15,417 nt of DNA from Desulfonema limicola. Its GTDB lineage: Bacteria; Desulfobacterota; Desulfobacteria; Desulfobacterales; DYRC01. Numbering within the stretch: the stretch's first letter is position 1; each line of letters opens with the position of its first letter. The notes under the pieces are model-generated. The model did no database searches. It was not told the origin of the DNA and saw only the letters and a list, made by a program, of their open reading frames with translations. The stretch spans positions 7,982-23,398 of the forward strand of contig DYRC01000005.1 of assembly GCA_020718925.1 (NCBI GenBank), written 5' to 3'. Of this stretch, positions 6,989 through 13,636 are shown one piece after another. The translations under genes were made by a program, and so were the position numbers.

Positions 6989-7486
6989 TTAAAAATTATC
7001 CGTGAGTTCGTGATACGCATTTTCCGCCAATCGTTTTGAGAGAACAGAAATGGCTGCCCGCTTATTCCATTCGGTTGCCGATTTATCCGACATCACATTG
7101 TATGCTTCATTTGCCCATATACCGTTTTTTGTCCATAGTATTTTGCCCGCCGAATCTTTCAGGCTCAGATCAACCGTCAGCCGAATACGGCGTTGAAGAG
7201 AGGTATTTATTCCCCGATGCGACACCGAATCAATGGAGACAGAGCGGATCACGCCGGAAAGAAACGCATCCGCGTTATCTGATTGTCCGAGTATTCCGTT
7301 GCGGCTCAACTCATAAATCAGATCGTTGGTAATGATGCTTTCCGCGCCGATTTCACCGCTTCTGTTTTCCAAAGTCGCAACAGAAATATGGCGGATACCT
7401 CCGGGAAGACGGGTAGCTTCTGAGAAGCGGTATCCGCAGCCCGGCATCAGCAGACACAGAGTCAGTATGAAAGATAGAGGTTTCAT
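6989..7486 (-). CDS. lptE: LPS-assembly lipoprotein LptE
   Basis: LptE is the outer-membrane lipoprotein that plugs the LptD barrel and helps insert lipopolysaccharide into the outer leaflet. This 165-residue protein has a signal peptide with lipobox MPGC, giving the lipidated Cys17 after MKPLSFILTLCLLMPG. GYRF then follows directly, as in the family. The family pattern continues: LPGGIRHISVATLENRSGEIGAESIITNDLI, DAFLSGVIRSV, RRIRLTVDLSLKDSAGKILWTK, and a C-terminal helix ending in AAISVLSKRLAENAYHEL. Pro at position -2 of the lipobox is a little unusual. No Shine-Dalgarno precedes the ATG. A promoter-like TTGACT-16-TATAAA sits so close that the transcript would have a leader of only ~6 nt. 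It is the first gene of the minus-strand run. The leuS and holA genes often linked to lptE are not here. Confidence 0.88.
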   Translation of the reverse strand: MKPLSFILTLCLLMPGCGYRFSEATRLPGGIRHISVATLENRSGEIGAESIITNDLIYELSRNGILGQSDNADAFLSGVIRSVSIDSVSHRGINTSLQRRIRLTVDLSLKDSAGKILWTKNGIWANEAYNVMSDKSATEWNKRAAISVLSKRLAENAYHELTDNF

Positions 7487-7498
7487 TTAACAAAGCAT

Positions 7499-7526
7499 TT
7501 TATAATAGATTCTCAATAATAGTCAA
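7499..7526 (-). promoter_or_regulatory. Sigma70-type promoter for lptE, possibly leaderless
   Basis: On the minus strand TTGACT (7526-7521) is separated by 16 bp from TATAAA (7504-7499). The predicted transcription start is near 7492, only ~6 nt before the lptE ATG at 7486. The absence of a Shine-Dalgarno sequence fits a leaderless or near-leaderless mRNA. Confidence 0.5.
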
Positions 7527-7541
7527 GATGTGTTATTATTG
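7514..7541. repeat. Inverted repeat overlapping the lptE promoter
   Basis: CAATAATA (7514-7521) and TATTATTG (7534-7541) are perfect 8-bp inverted arms separated by 12 bp. The left arm lies between and partly over the -35 and -10 elements of the lptE promoter. It could be an operator for a dimeric regulator or, because it is AT-rich, a chance match. Confidence 0.4.
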
Positions 7542-7634
7542 CTCCGGCAATTCTGATTTTGACAGATTAAAAAAAACAAACTCAACGCCTACATCGTTCT
7601 TTTCCTGAAAACCGGAATGTGATAAACAATAAAT

Positions 7635-7652
7635 CTGTAAGATAAATTACAG
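7635..7652. promoter_or_regulatory. Inverted repeat upstream of the ATP-grasp gene
   Basis: CTGTAA (7635-7640) and TTACAG (7647-7652) are perfect 6-bp arms around GATAAA, ending 5 nt before the ribosome binding site of the gene at 7670. Its place fits an operator or a small 5'-UTR hairpin. No known regulator motif is recognised. Confidence 0.35.
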
Positions 7653-7657
7653 TCCCG

Positions 7658-7664
7658 AAAGGAG
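7658..7664 (+). promoter_or_regulatory. Strong ribosome binding site that fixes a TTG start
   Basis: AAAGGAG is followed by five T residues and then TTG at 7670. No in-frame ATG or GTG lies close by, and the protein's N-terminal strand (PKIVILFSE) begins right after, so TTG is the likely start codon. Confidence 0.75.
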
Positions 7665-7669
7665 TTTTT

Positions 7670-8683
7670 TTGAAATCTGCTCCCAAAATCGTAATTTTGT
7701 TTTCTGAGATTTCCGAAAATGCAGGAAAAGATGATCAGGATACGCTGATTCAGGTTCAATCGGTCAGCAATGCCTTGTCAGGTTTGGGATTTGAACCTGT
7801 CCCCCTGCCGTTTACGCTGAATCTGACAGAAATGAGCGACAAGTTGAAGAAAATCTCGCCGGATATGGTTTTTAATCTGGTGGAATCTGCAAGCGGACAG
7901 GGGCGGCTGATTTCTGTTGCGCCGCTGCTGTTGGAAACATTGGGCATTCCGTATACCGGCGCAGATGCAGATGCGATGTTTTTAACGTCAAACAAAGTAC
8001 TTGCAAAGCAACTGCTTGATCTGTCAGGAATTGACACGCCCCGATGGTTCGGCGCAAAAGTTTTGAATAAGGAAAATTCTTTTATTGAAGGAACTTACAT
8101 CATCAAATCCGTATGGGAACACGCATCTATCGGGCTTGCTCAGGATTCGATTGTATGTATAAAAAATTGGGCGGATTTGAAATCGGTTATGGCAGCATTT
8201 GAGGAGCGTCTCGGCGGTCAATGTTTTGCGGAACAATATATTGAGGGGCGGGAGTTCAATTTATCCGTTCTTAATGGCGAAAACTGTTCCCAAGTTCTGC
8301 CGCCTGCGGAAATCCGATTTGAAGGCTTTTCGGAACAACAGTTTAAAATAGTGGATTATAACGCAAAATGGAAAGAAGAGTCTTCGGAATATCATAACAC
8401 CATCCGATCTTTTGAATTTTCACAAGATGATGATGCGTTACTTGAACGCCTTAAAGAAATTTCAATAAGATGCTGGAATATTTTCAATCTTCGCGGATAT
8501 GCGCGTGTGGATTTCAGAGTTGATCCAACCGGCAAGCCCTTTGTGCTGGAAGTGAATGCAAATCCCTGCATTTCTCCTGACGCGGGATTTGCGGCAGCAT
8601 TGGAAAAAGTGGGAATTTCTTATTCGGCGGCAATTGAGCGGATACTGAGCCATCCGGGACGAGCGGACAGCCCGCCCCGGTGA
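7670..8683 (+). CDS. D-alanine-D-alanine-ligase-like ATP-grasp protein
   Basis: A 337-residue ATP-grasp ligase of the D-Ala-D-Ala ligase type, joining an amino acid or peptide carboxylate to an amine with ATP. Visible features are an N-terminal Rossmann-like part (PKIVILFSE; DMVFNLVESASGQGR, 65-79), a central strand pair with LETLGIPYTGADADAM (88-103) and TSNKVLAK (106-113), the ATP-lid-type segment YIIKSVWEHASIGL (143-156), EQYIEGREFNLSVL (188-201), and the metal site RVDFRV with FVLEVNANPCISPDAGFAAA (279-310; D281, E294, N296). The canonical Ddl N-terminal GG-S-E-x-x-VS motif is absent, and no mur, fts or van genes are nearby. It may therefore act outside peptidoglycan synthesis. The start is TTG. 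The last residues GRADSPPR come from a GC-rich hairpin. It converges on the IMP cyclohydrolase gene, with a 6-bp gap. Confidence 0.87.
   Translation: MKSAPKIVILFSEISENAGKDDQDTLIQVQSVSNALSGLGFEPVPLPFTLNLTEMSDKLKKISPDMVFNLVESASGQGRLISVAPLLLETLGIPYTGADADAMFLTSNKVLAKQLLDLSGIDTPRWFGAKVLNKENSFIEGTYIIKSVWEHASIGLAQDSIVCIKNWADLKSVMAAFEERLGGQCFAEQYIEGREFNLSVLNGENCSQVLPPAEIRFEGFSEQQFKIVDYNAKWKEESSEYHNTIRSFEFSQDDDALLERLKEISIRCWNIFNLRGYARVDFRVDPTGKPFVLEVNANPCISPDAGFAAALEKVGISYSAAIERILSHPGRADSPPR
8654..8680 (-). terminator. GC-rich hairpin between convergent genes
   Basis: Read on the minus strand, 8680-8670 pairs with 8664-8654 in an 11-bp stem (two G-U pairs) around a 5-nt loop, starting 9 nt past the purH-like stop codon. 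On the plus strand the same two positions are A-C mismatches, so the structure favours the purH-like transcript. No T-run follows, so it would be a non-canonical or Rho-assisted terminator, or an mRNA 3'-end stabiliser. Confidence 0.4.
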
Positions 8684-8689
8684 GCAATT

Positions 8690-9370
8690 TCAAGAGAGTT
8701 TATAGCAGGCTTTCACGCTTTCAAACGGCATGGGCATCAGATAATCCGCAATGCCCCGATCATAATTGGCAGTATGATCAAAGGCTTTTTGGGCAAGTTT
8801 ATACCGCAAATTCAGCGTGGTATGCCCGCCGGTCTTTTTCATCTCCTCAAGAATCATGGAATAATCGTTCGGATCAACCACAGACGCCACGCGCAGAAAA
8901 TTTTTGGCAGAGGCGCGGATCATGCAGGGACCGCCGATGTCAATATTTCCTCTTGCCATTTCCGGGCTTACGTCTTTTTTGGCAATGGTCTGTTTGAACG
9001 GATACAGGTTGACTACCACCATATCCATATTTACAGCACCGGTTCTTGCCAAATCCGCCTGATGCGCCTCATTATAAGTTTCGGTAAGCAAGCCCAGATA
9101 AATTTTGAAATCAAGCGTTTTGACCAATCCGCCCTGTGTTTCAGGCTGTCCGGTGTAATCTGAAACCTGCTTGAGAGATGCTTTTGCATGTTCGCCCAGA
9201 ATTTCTTTGAGTTTGCTGTAAGTTCCGCCGGTGGACAATATTCTGATGTCCGGGTTTATCTTCAGCAGCCCCGGAACAAAGTCTTCCAGCCCTTGTTTGT
9301 CTGATACGCTGATCAGAACATGCGCCACTTTTACCTGATCATCAATTTTTTCAACGGTGTTGATGCTCAT
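8690..9370 (-). CDS. Stand-alone IMP cyclohydrolase (PurH N-terminal domain)
   Basis: This enzyme closes the ring of FAICAR to IMP, the last step of purine synthesis. Normal PurH is ~520 residues, with an AICAR formyltransferase domain after this one. Here only the 226-residue MGS-like cyclohydrolase part exists. Motifs: ISVSDKQGLEDF (20-31), STGGT (46-50), VKTL (83-86), VVVNLYPF (118-125), GNIDIGGPCMIRASAKN (141-157) and KAFDHTANYD (195-204). K84, Y123, D144 and K156 keep the spacing of the active-site residues reported for human ATIC (K66, Y104, D125, K137). The usual GRVKTLHP is GLVKTLDF here. A truncating frameshift is unlikely, because the next gene starts on the opposite strand 6 bp beyond the stop. 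The formyltransferase must be encoded elsewhere (a separate purH C-part or purP). GGGAG precedes the ATG by ~9 nt. Confidence 0.9.
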   Translation of the reverse strand: MSINTVEKIDDQVKVAHVLISVSDKQGLEDFVPGLLKINPDIRILSTGGTYSKLKEILGEHAKASLKQVSDYTGQPETQGGLVKTLDFKIYLGLLTETYNEAHQADLARTGAVNMDMVVVNLYPFKQTIAKKDVSPEMARGNIDIGGPCMIRASAKNFLRVASVVDPNDYSMILEEMKKTGGHTTLNLRYKLAQKAFDHTANYDRGIADYLMPMPFESVKACYKLS

Positions 9371-9406
9371 AATCGTTTTCTCCCATGATGAATGATATTT
9401 TTTCCT

Positions 9407-9435
9407 GCTATATCATTGATAAACTCTTGACACAA
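9407..9435 (-). promoter_or_regulatory. Probable promoter of the IMP cyclohydrolase gene
   Basis: On the minus strand TTGTGT (9435-9430) is 17 bp from TATAGC (9412-9407), placing the start of transcription near 9400, ~30 nt before the ATG. It overlaps the divergent promoter for the STN-PDZ gene, so the two may compete. Confidence 0.4.
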
Positions 9436-9456
9436 GCAATGATTTGAACGTATCAT
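9427..9456 (+). promoter_or_regulatory. Sigma70-type promoter for the STN-PDZ gene, possibly leaderless
   Basis: A perfect TTGACA (9427-9432) is 18 bp from TATCAT (9451-9456). The predicted transcription start (~9463) practically coincides with the ATG at 9465, and no Shine-Dalgarno is present. This matches the arrangement seen at lptE. Confidence 0.55.
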
Positions 9457-9464
9457 ATCAGATT

Positions 9465-10154
9465 ATGAAACTCAAAAATAACATATCTATGGTATTGATG
9501 ATAATGGCAATGTGTCTGCACTATTGGGCAGCACCGATATTTGCCGATGGAAAAAGCAACACGGTCCGATGTGCCAATGGCAAACTGAGCATTCAGGCGC
9601 AGAATCTGCCGTTGGGCATGATGGTGGAAGAAATTAAGGATAAGTGCCGGGTGAATATCTTCGGACTGGATGGTCGGGCAAAAGAGCCGATTTCCTTCAC
9701 TGCGATAGAAGAACTGCCGGAAAACGCGCTCAAACGTCTGCTGCGCCAGTTGGATGAGGATAATTACGCGCTGGAATACAGCCGCGCCGGATTGAACCGG
9801 GTTTCTGTTGTTCCCAAAGCAATGGCAAAAGGCAGTTCTCCGCCTGCGGCGTCTCCGCCGTTTCCTTTTATGCCTCCGCCGCCGCCTCAGCCCGAAGTTC
9901 CTCCCCCTGTCGTATCTGTTATAGATATTATTCCGGGGTCTCAGGGCGAATCCGCAGGTCTCCAGAAAGGCGATGTGGTGCTGGATTATGATGGCGCTAA
10001 AATCAGTGATTCTCAGCAGTTGATTCAGGAAGTCAAAAGCAAAGAATCCAAGCCGACCGTTGAAGTAACGGTGCTGAGAAACAATACGCCCATGACCTTT
10101 GTGTTAAAAGGCGGATTTATCGGCGTCAATATTGCCAATAGCAATCCGAAATAA
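9465..10154 (+). CDS. Exported protein with STN/secretin-N0-like domain, Pro-rich linker and PDZ domain
   Basis: A 229-residue exported protein. A basic N-terminus and hydrophobic stretch (about residues 8-24) end in a signal-peptidase-like site near IFADGKS. Residues ~35-118 have the secretin/TonB short N-terminal pattern: GKLSIQAQNLPLGMMVEEI, a middle strand NIFGLDG, PENALKRLLRQLDEDNYALEYS and NRVSVVPK. Residues ~123-150 are a proline-rich spacer with PPPPP runs. Residues ~150-225 are a PDZ domain (IIPGSQGESAGLQKGDVVLDYDGAKISD, VEVTVLRNNTPMTFVL). It should sit in the periplasm or on the inner membrane. GspC of type II secretion also ends in PDZ and docks on the secretin N0 domain, so a secretion-related scaffold is possible but unproven. 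ATG 9465 is preferred to a TTG at 9444, which would fall within the promoter. It ends 3 bp before the convergent parB stop. Confidence 0.8.
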   Translation: MKLKNNISMVLMIMAMCLHYWAAPIFADGKSNTVRCANGKLSIQAQNLPLGMMVEEIKDKCRVNIFGLDGRAKEPISFTAIEELPENALKRLLRQLDEDNYALEYSRAGLNRVSVVPKAMAKGSSPPAASPPFPFMPPPPPQPEVPPPVVSVIDIIPGSQGESAGLQKGDVVLDYDGAKISDSQQLIQEVKSKESKPTVEVTVLRNNTPMTFVLKGGFIGVNIANSNPK

Positions 10155-10157
10155 CCA

Positions 10158-11033
10158 TTAAGAAATATTCAGAATGGTCAGTACGCGATCCAAATCTTCA
10201 TCTGTGTAAAAATCAATTTCCAGTTTCCCCTTTTTCCCCCGCCGCCGGATTTGCACTTTGGTGCCGAATCTGCGGGAAAGCTCTTCAGACAGACTGGTAA
10301 AATACGCCGCGTCAGCAACTGATTTTTTCGGCTTTTTTTCTTCGGTTTTCAGCCGTTTGACTAAGGCTTCGGTTTCTCTGACCGACAATCCTTTGCTGAT
10401 GACCATGCGCCATGCGTCAAGCTGCTGCGCCGAATGTTCAAGACTCAGCAAGGCTCTGGCATGTCCCATGCTCAACTCCCCTTCCCGCACTGAATCTCTG
10501 ATTTGTTCCGGCAGATTTTTAAGTCGTAAAAAATTTGCCACTGCCGGACGGCTTTTTCCCACCCGATCCGCCACCTGTTCCTGTGTCATGCCAAATTCGG
10601 TCATCAGGCGATAATATGCCTCGGATTCTTCCAACGGATTCAAATCCTCGCGCTGAATGTTTTCCACCAGAGAAATTTCCAGCATTTGGGCATCGCTGAC
10701 CTCTTTCACCACCACCGGAACCTGTGTCAATCCGGCTATTTTGGCGGCTCTGAGACGTCTTTCTCCGGCAATCAGTTCATAGCCTATCGTTGCGTTTTTT
10801 CTCACCAGAAGCGGCTGGATAATCCCCTGCTCTCTGACGGAGGCAGATAACTCTGCCAATTCTTCTTCCGCAAAGCGGGTTCGGGGCTGATAGGGATTGG
10901 AATGAATCAGGTCAATATCGCACTGAAGATAATCTTTTTGAGTATCTTCACGCACAGGCTCAAAATGGGGAATCAGCGCGTCCAATCCTCTTCCCAGAGC
11001 CATCTTTTTAGGTTTTTTCAAGCTGTTTTCCAT
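10158..11033 (-). CDS. parB: Chromosome-partitioning protein ParB
   Basis: ParB/Spo0J is a CTP-dependent clamp that loads at parS sites and drives origin segregation with ParA and SMC. The 291-residue protein has the family's hallmark N-terminus MALGRGLDALIP (11-22), the ParB/Srx nuclease-like CTP-binding domain with NPYQPR (46-51), QGIIQPLLVR (69-78), GERRLRA (90-96) and ENIQREDLNP (124-133), and the HTH parS-binding region MTQEQVADRVGKSRPAVANFLRL at ~149-171. GHARALLSL (190-198), a basic linker and a C-terminal dimerisation segment follow. It lies 18 bp downstream of the DUF4405-like gene. The usual upstream parA/soj is absent. I found no sequence close to the parS consensus in the window. 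Length and motifs suggest a functional chromosomal ParB. Confidence 0.96.
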   Translation of the reverse strand: MENSLKKPKKMALGRGLDALIPHFEPVREDTQKDYLQCDIDLIHSNPYQPRTRFAEEELAELSASVREQGIIQPLLVRKNATIGYELIAGERRLRAAKIAGLTQVPVVVKEVSDAQMLEISLVENIQREDLNPLEESEAYYRLMTEFGMTQEQVADRVGKSRPAVANFLRLKNLPEQIRDSVREGELSMGHARALLSLEHSAQQLDAWRMVISKGLSVRETEALVKRLKTEEKKPKKSVADAAYFTSLSEELSRRFGTKVQIRRRGKKGKLEIDFYTDEDLDRVLTILNIS

Positions 11034-11051
11034 TATCTTTATCGCAAGTTT

Positions 11052-11258
11052 CTATTTTTTAAGGTAGTTGACTTTAATCCATTGCCAGTTGAGATAAATA
11101 TGAGCAATAACGCAAATCAGAAGAACTATCGCGCCGATTCTATGCACCTGCTCAAAATTTCTGATCGGAATAAAATCGCCGGAAAAGCCCATAGATATTT
11201 GAAATACAAAGGATATTCCCAATATGGGATTTAAAATTTTCAACCATTTGCTTTTCAT
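11052..11258 (-). CDS. Small DUF4405-like membrane protein, possible b-type cytochrome
   Basis: A 68-residue protein with two hydrophobic helices, residues ~8-25 (LNPILGISFVFQISMGFSG) and ~39-57 (HRIGAIVLLICVIAHIYLN). H39 and H53 are 14 residues apart on the second helix, the spacing expected for haem ligation across a membrane. The pattern (VHRIGAIVLL, IAHIYLNWQWIK) resembles DUF4405, also described as a flavinylation-associated cytochrome family. AGGGG lies 6 nt before the ATG, a good ribosome site. It sits between the kinase gene (62 bp) and parB (18 bp), so it is likely co-transcribed with parB. A weak TTGTCA-17-TAATGT promoter (11308-11280, minus strand) may precede it. A partner flavoprotein or quinone enzyme is not in the window. 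Confidence 0.78.
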   Translation of the reverse strand: MKSKWLKILNPILGISFVFQISMGFSGDFIPIRNFEQVHRIGAIVLLICVIAHIYLNWQWIKVNYLKK

Positions 11259-11320
11259 GACGTTCCCCTCATCATCAGGACATTAACGCAAAGGCTTACG
11301 CATGACAAGAGAAAATAAGA

Positions 11321-12697
11321 TCAGGCATCGTTTTTCGGAATTTTTATCTGAAAAACAGCACCGCCTTCAGGGCTGTTTTGCGCGGTAATCATACCGCCAT
11401 GCGCCTTAATCACCTGAAATGCAAACGCAAGCCCCAGCCCGGTTCCTTTTGAACGGGTGGTAAAAAACGGCTCGAAAATTTTATCCATAAGCTCAGGATC
11501 AATTCCCGGTCCCTGATCTGTGATTTCGGCAATCCAGAAATCTTTGTCAAAAAACGCACGTATACGGATCATATTCTCATCTTCTCCGCCGGATTCCATA
11601 GCGTTTTTAATGATATTGCCGATAGCTCTGACCAGCAGATCAGGATCAGCCTGCCCTTCATAATTATCTTCAGGAATATCTGTGTCAATAATTACAGGAA
11701 TATCGGCAGTCTGCAATTCAAATCTTTCGGCGCAATGTTTAAGCATCTCGTGAAGATTCACCGGACGGAACGTAGGATTTGCCGGTCTTGCAAACAGCAG
11801 AAAATCTTCGATCAGGCGATTAAGCCGCCGGATTTCATCTTCAATAAACTCCACCATCATATCTCCGGGCGCAATATCTTTTTTCAACATATCCATTGAG
11901 CTTTTGATAATGCCCAGCGGATTTTTCACTTCATGGGCAATCATCAGAGAAAATTTGCCCAATTCTGCCAGCGTGGTTTGGCGGATCACTGTCAGATTGG
12001 CTTTTTCCAACGCTTTTCTGCTGTTTTCCAAAGAATCAAGCATGGCGTTGAAGGCTGCGGCAAGTTCGCGCGTTTCAGGAAGAACGCCTAAGTCTGCCCG
12101 CAATTGCAGGTTCCCGGCTGCCACTTTCCGGGAAGTCTGAACCAACTCCGTGATCGGGGCTACCAGCGAGCGTGAAATAAAATAAAAAATCAGCACGGAA
12201 AAAAGTCCGGCAATGCCGGAAAGCCAGACAAATCGGCGTTTCATGGTGTCAAGAAGAATGACAAGCCCCTCTGTTGTATACATAATCTTTACCTTTCCGA
12301 TAACAGAGGAAGGCGGGTTCCATTGAAATGCCCGGCTTTCATCTTGGGATTCTTTGAGAATAACCGGAGATTCGATCACAGACAAGACCCCGGAAAAGGG
12401 CTTGATCACTTCTGCAAGCGGCTCGGCTGCGGTGCCGAAAATACTCACGCCGATCACGTCTTTTTCAGATAAGAGATTTTGTGAAAGCCGTTTAAGCATC
12501 TCTTTTTCATCAATTAAAATTCCCAATTCCGCATTCAGCGCCAGATAGCGGGCTAAAAAAGAGATTCTTTCCTCAAACCGGGTTTTGACAAACTCGTGAA
12601 TCATCAGCGTCCCCGCATAGCCCAGTGACAGCGTTGTGGCACCGATAAGCAGTATGGCTGCGGCAAGCAGCCGGATATGAATACCGGGGCGTTTCAC
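11321..12697 (-). CDS. Membrane sensor histidine kinase (HAMP-HisKA-HATPase)
   Basis: A 458-residue inner-membrane kinase. Helix 1 spans residues ~9-32 and helix 2 ~157-176, enclosing a ~120-residue periplasmic sensor region. HAMP follows (~177-228: VAPITELVQTSRKVAAGNLQLRA, ELAAAFNAML). HisKA carries H255 in MIAHEVKNPLG, the H-E-x-K-N-P type seen in NtrB/AtoS-like kinases that often act on sigma54 regulators. HATPase_c has N365 in NIIKNAMES, G1 DQGPGID (394-400) and G2 GTGLGL (418-423). It starts with GTG at 12697, overlapping the stop of the substrate-binding-protein gene by 4 bp, with no separate Shine-Dalgarno, so translation is coupled. It is the third gene of the gspD cluster. No response regulator follows. 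The binding protein upstream is a likely periplasmic co-sensor (inference). Confidence 0.93.
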   Translation of the reverse strand: MKRPGIHIRLLAAAILLIGATTLSLGYAGTLMIHEFVKTRFEERISFLARYLALNAELGILIDEKEMLKRLSQNLLSEKDVIGVSIFGTAAEPLAEVIKPFSGVLSVIESPVILKESQDESRAFQWNPPSSVIGKVKIMYTTEGLVILLDTMKRRFVWLSGIAGLFSVLIFYFISRSLVAPITELVQTSRKVAAGNLQLRADLGVLPETRELAAAFNAMLDSLENSRKALEKANLTVIRQTTLAELGKFSLMIAHEVKNPLGIIKSSMDMLKKDIAPGDMMVEFIEDEIRRLNRLIEDFLLFARPANPTFRPVNLHEMLKHCAERFELQTADIPVIIDTDIPEDNYEGQADPDLLVRAIGNIIKNAMESGGEDENMIRIRAFFDKDFWIAEITDQGPGIDPELMDKIFEPFFTTRSKGTGLGLAFAFQVIKAHGGMITAQNSPEGGAVFQIKIPKNDA

Positions 12698-13635
12698 GGC
12701 TTGATTTCTATGGGAAAATTTTCTTTATGTATCAAAGGAATCCCCAGCTTTCCCATCATGCGCGAATTAAGCCATACATGAAAGATCGGCGCAATGTCGG
12801 CGCAGGTTTTCTGAACCATAATATCCAGTGCAAACTTTGCGGTCTGCGCTCCGATTTCCTCATAATCAAACACAAAAGACAATGCCGCGCCGGATTCATA
12901 AAAAAAACGGTTATATCCGATGACCGGAATTTTTTTAAACAACGCTTCTTTGATGATATATTGAATCACGCTTTCGGAAATAATGCTGCGATCCGGAATC
13001 AGCCACAATGCTTCTGCGGTATTCCGGCTGTCTTTCAGGATAGAAGAAATATCTTTGGGAGAATCTGCTTTCAAGGCAATCAGCTCTATATTGTAACGCT
13101 GTGAAATTTCAAACGCTTGTTTGAAGAAAGGCTCATTATTCTTAGGATCATACAGAAGTCCCAGACGTTTCACACCGGGCAGAGCGCGGGAAATCTGCCG
13201 AATCTGAGCATGGATGGGGATATTGAACGGAATTCCGCAGAATGATTCAGCGCGTTTGAGAATAGCTTCGGGATTCAGGACCATTGCGTAAATCACGGGA
13301 ATTTTTGCCTGCTGCGAAAAAAGGCTCTCCGTCAGGGCAAGGGCTTCGGGACCGATAGCAATGGCTATGGAAATTTCTTTTTTGCCGATCTTATCTTTCA
13401 ACGCCCCATGATCTTTGTTTTTTTCAAGTGAAAAGATTTCTGTTTCAATCGCCGATTCCTTATCAAAAACTTTCTGAATACCTTCAGACGCTTCAAGATA
13501 AGGCTTAATATCTTTGGAAATAAGGATTGCCGCGCGTAAGGATTCTTTTTCTCCTGCATATAAATTTGCAGATACACAGAAAACAATGCAGGTGATGATA
13601 AAAAATCTCATAATAAAGGCGGCATTTTCCCACAT
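12694..13635 (-). CDS. ABC-type substrate-binding protein (PF04392-like), kinase-linked
   Basis: A 313-residue periplasmic binding protein. The N-terminus has a basic residue followed by a hydrophobic segment and an apparent cleavage site (FFIITCIVFCVSANLYAGEK). The body matches the ABC_sub_bind family (PF04392): IAIAIGPEALAL, IPVIYAMVLNPEAIL, CGIPFNIPIHAQI, LPGVKRLGLLYDPKNNEPF, EALWLIPDRSII, KIPVIGYNRFFYESGAALSFVFDYEEIGAQTAKFA and a C-terminal NSRMMGKLGIPLI. No permease or ATPase gene is present. The gene instead overlaps a histidine-kinase gene by 4 bp and begins 1 bp after the gspD stop, so signalling is more likely than transport. The ATG at 13635 has GGAG 4-5 nt upstream. An ATG at 13611 (residue 9) would give a more classical signal peptide. 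The ligand is unknown; family members elsewhere bind amino acids or other small solutes. Confidence 0.85.
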   Translation of the reverse strand: MWENAAFIMRFFIITCIVFCVSANLYAGEKESLRAAILISKDIKPYLEASEGIQKVFDKESAIETEIFSLEKNKDHGALKDKIGKKEISIAIAIGPEALALTESLFSQQAKIPVIYAMVLNPEAILKRAESFCGIPFNIPIHAQIRQISRALPGVKRLGLLYDPKNNEPFFKQAFEISQRYNIELIALKADSPKDISSILKDSRNTAEALWLIPDRSIISESVIQYIIKEALFKKIPVIGYNRFFYESGAALSFVFDYEEIGAQTAKFALDIMVQKTCADIAPIFHVWLNSRMMGKLGIPLIHKENFPIEIKP

Positions 13636-13636
13636 C

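Noticed and set aside
6519..6992. 157-residue plus-strand open frame opposite the methyltransferase gene
   Set aside because: It is opposite conserved pterin-binding motifs, and its C-terminus runs through the palindromic repeat (PLPPFPEREW); composition and context indicate a shadow frame.
7559..7587. TTGACA at 7559 as the -35 of the ATP-grasp gene promoter
   Set aside because: No acceptable -10 box lies 16-18 bp downstream (TCAACG/CTCAAC), so the promoter cannot be placed from this element.
8690..9370. Frameshifted or truncated full-length purH
   Set aside because: The stop is followed after 6 bp by the end of a convergent, intact gene, and no formyltransferase-like sequence is present in any frame; it is a single-domain gene, not a broken one.
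9444..9464. TTG start giving seven extra residues to the STN-PDZ protein
   Set aside because: These codons overlap the -10 region of the best promoter and would put polar residues before the signal peptide; ATG at 9465 is more plausible.
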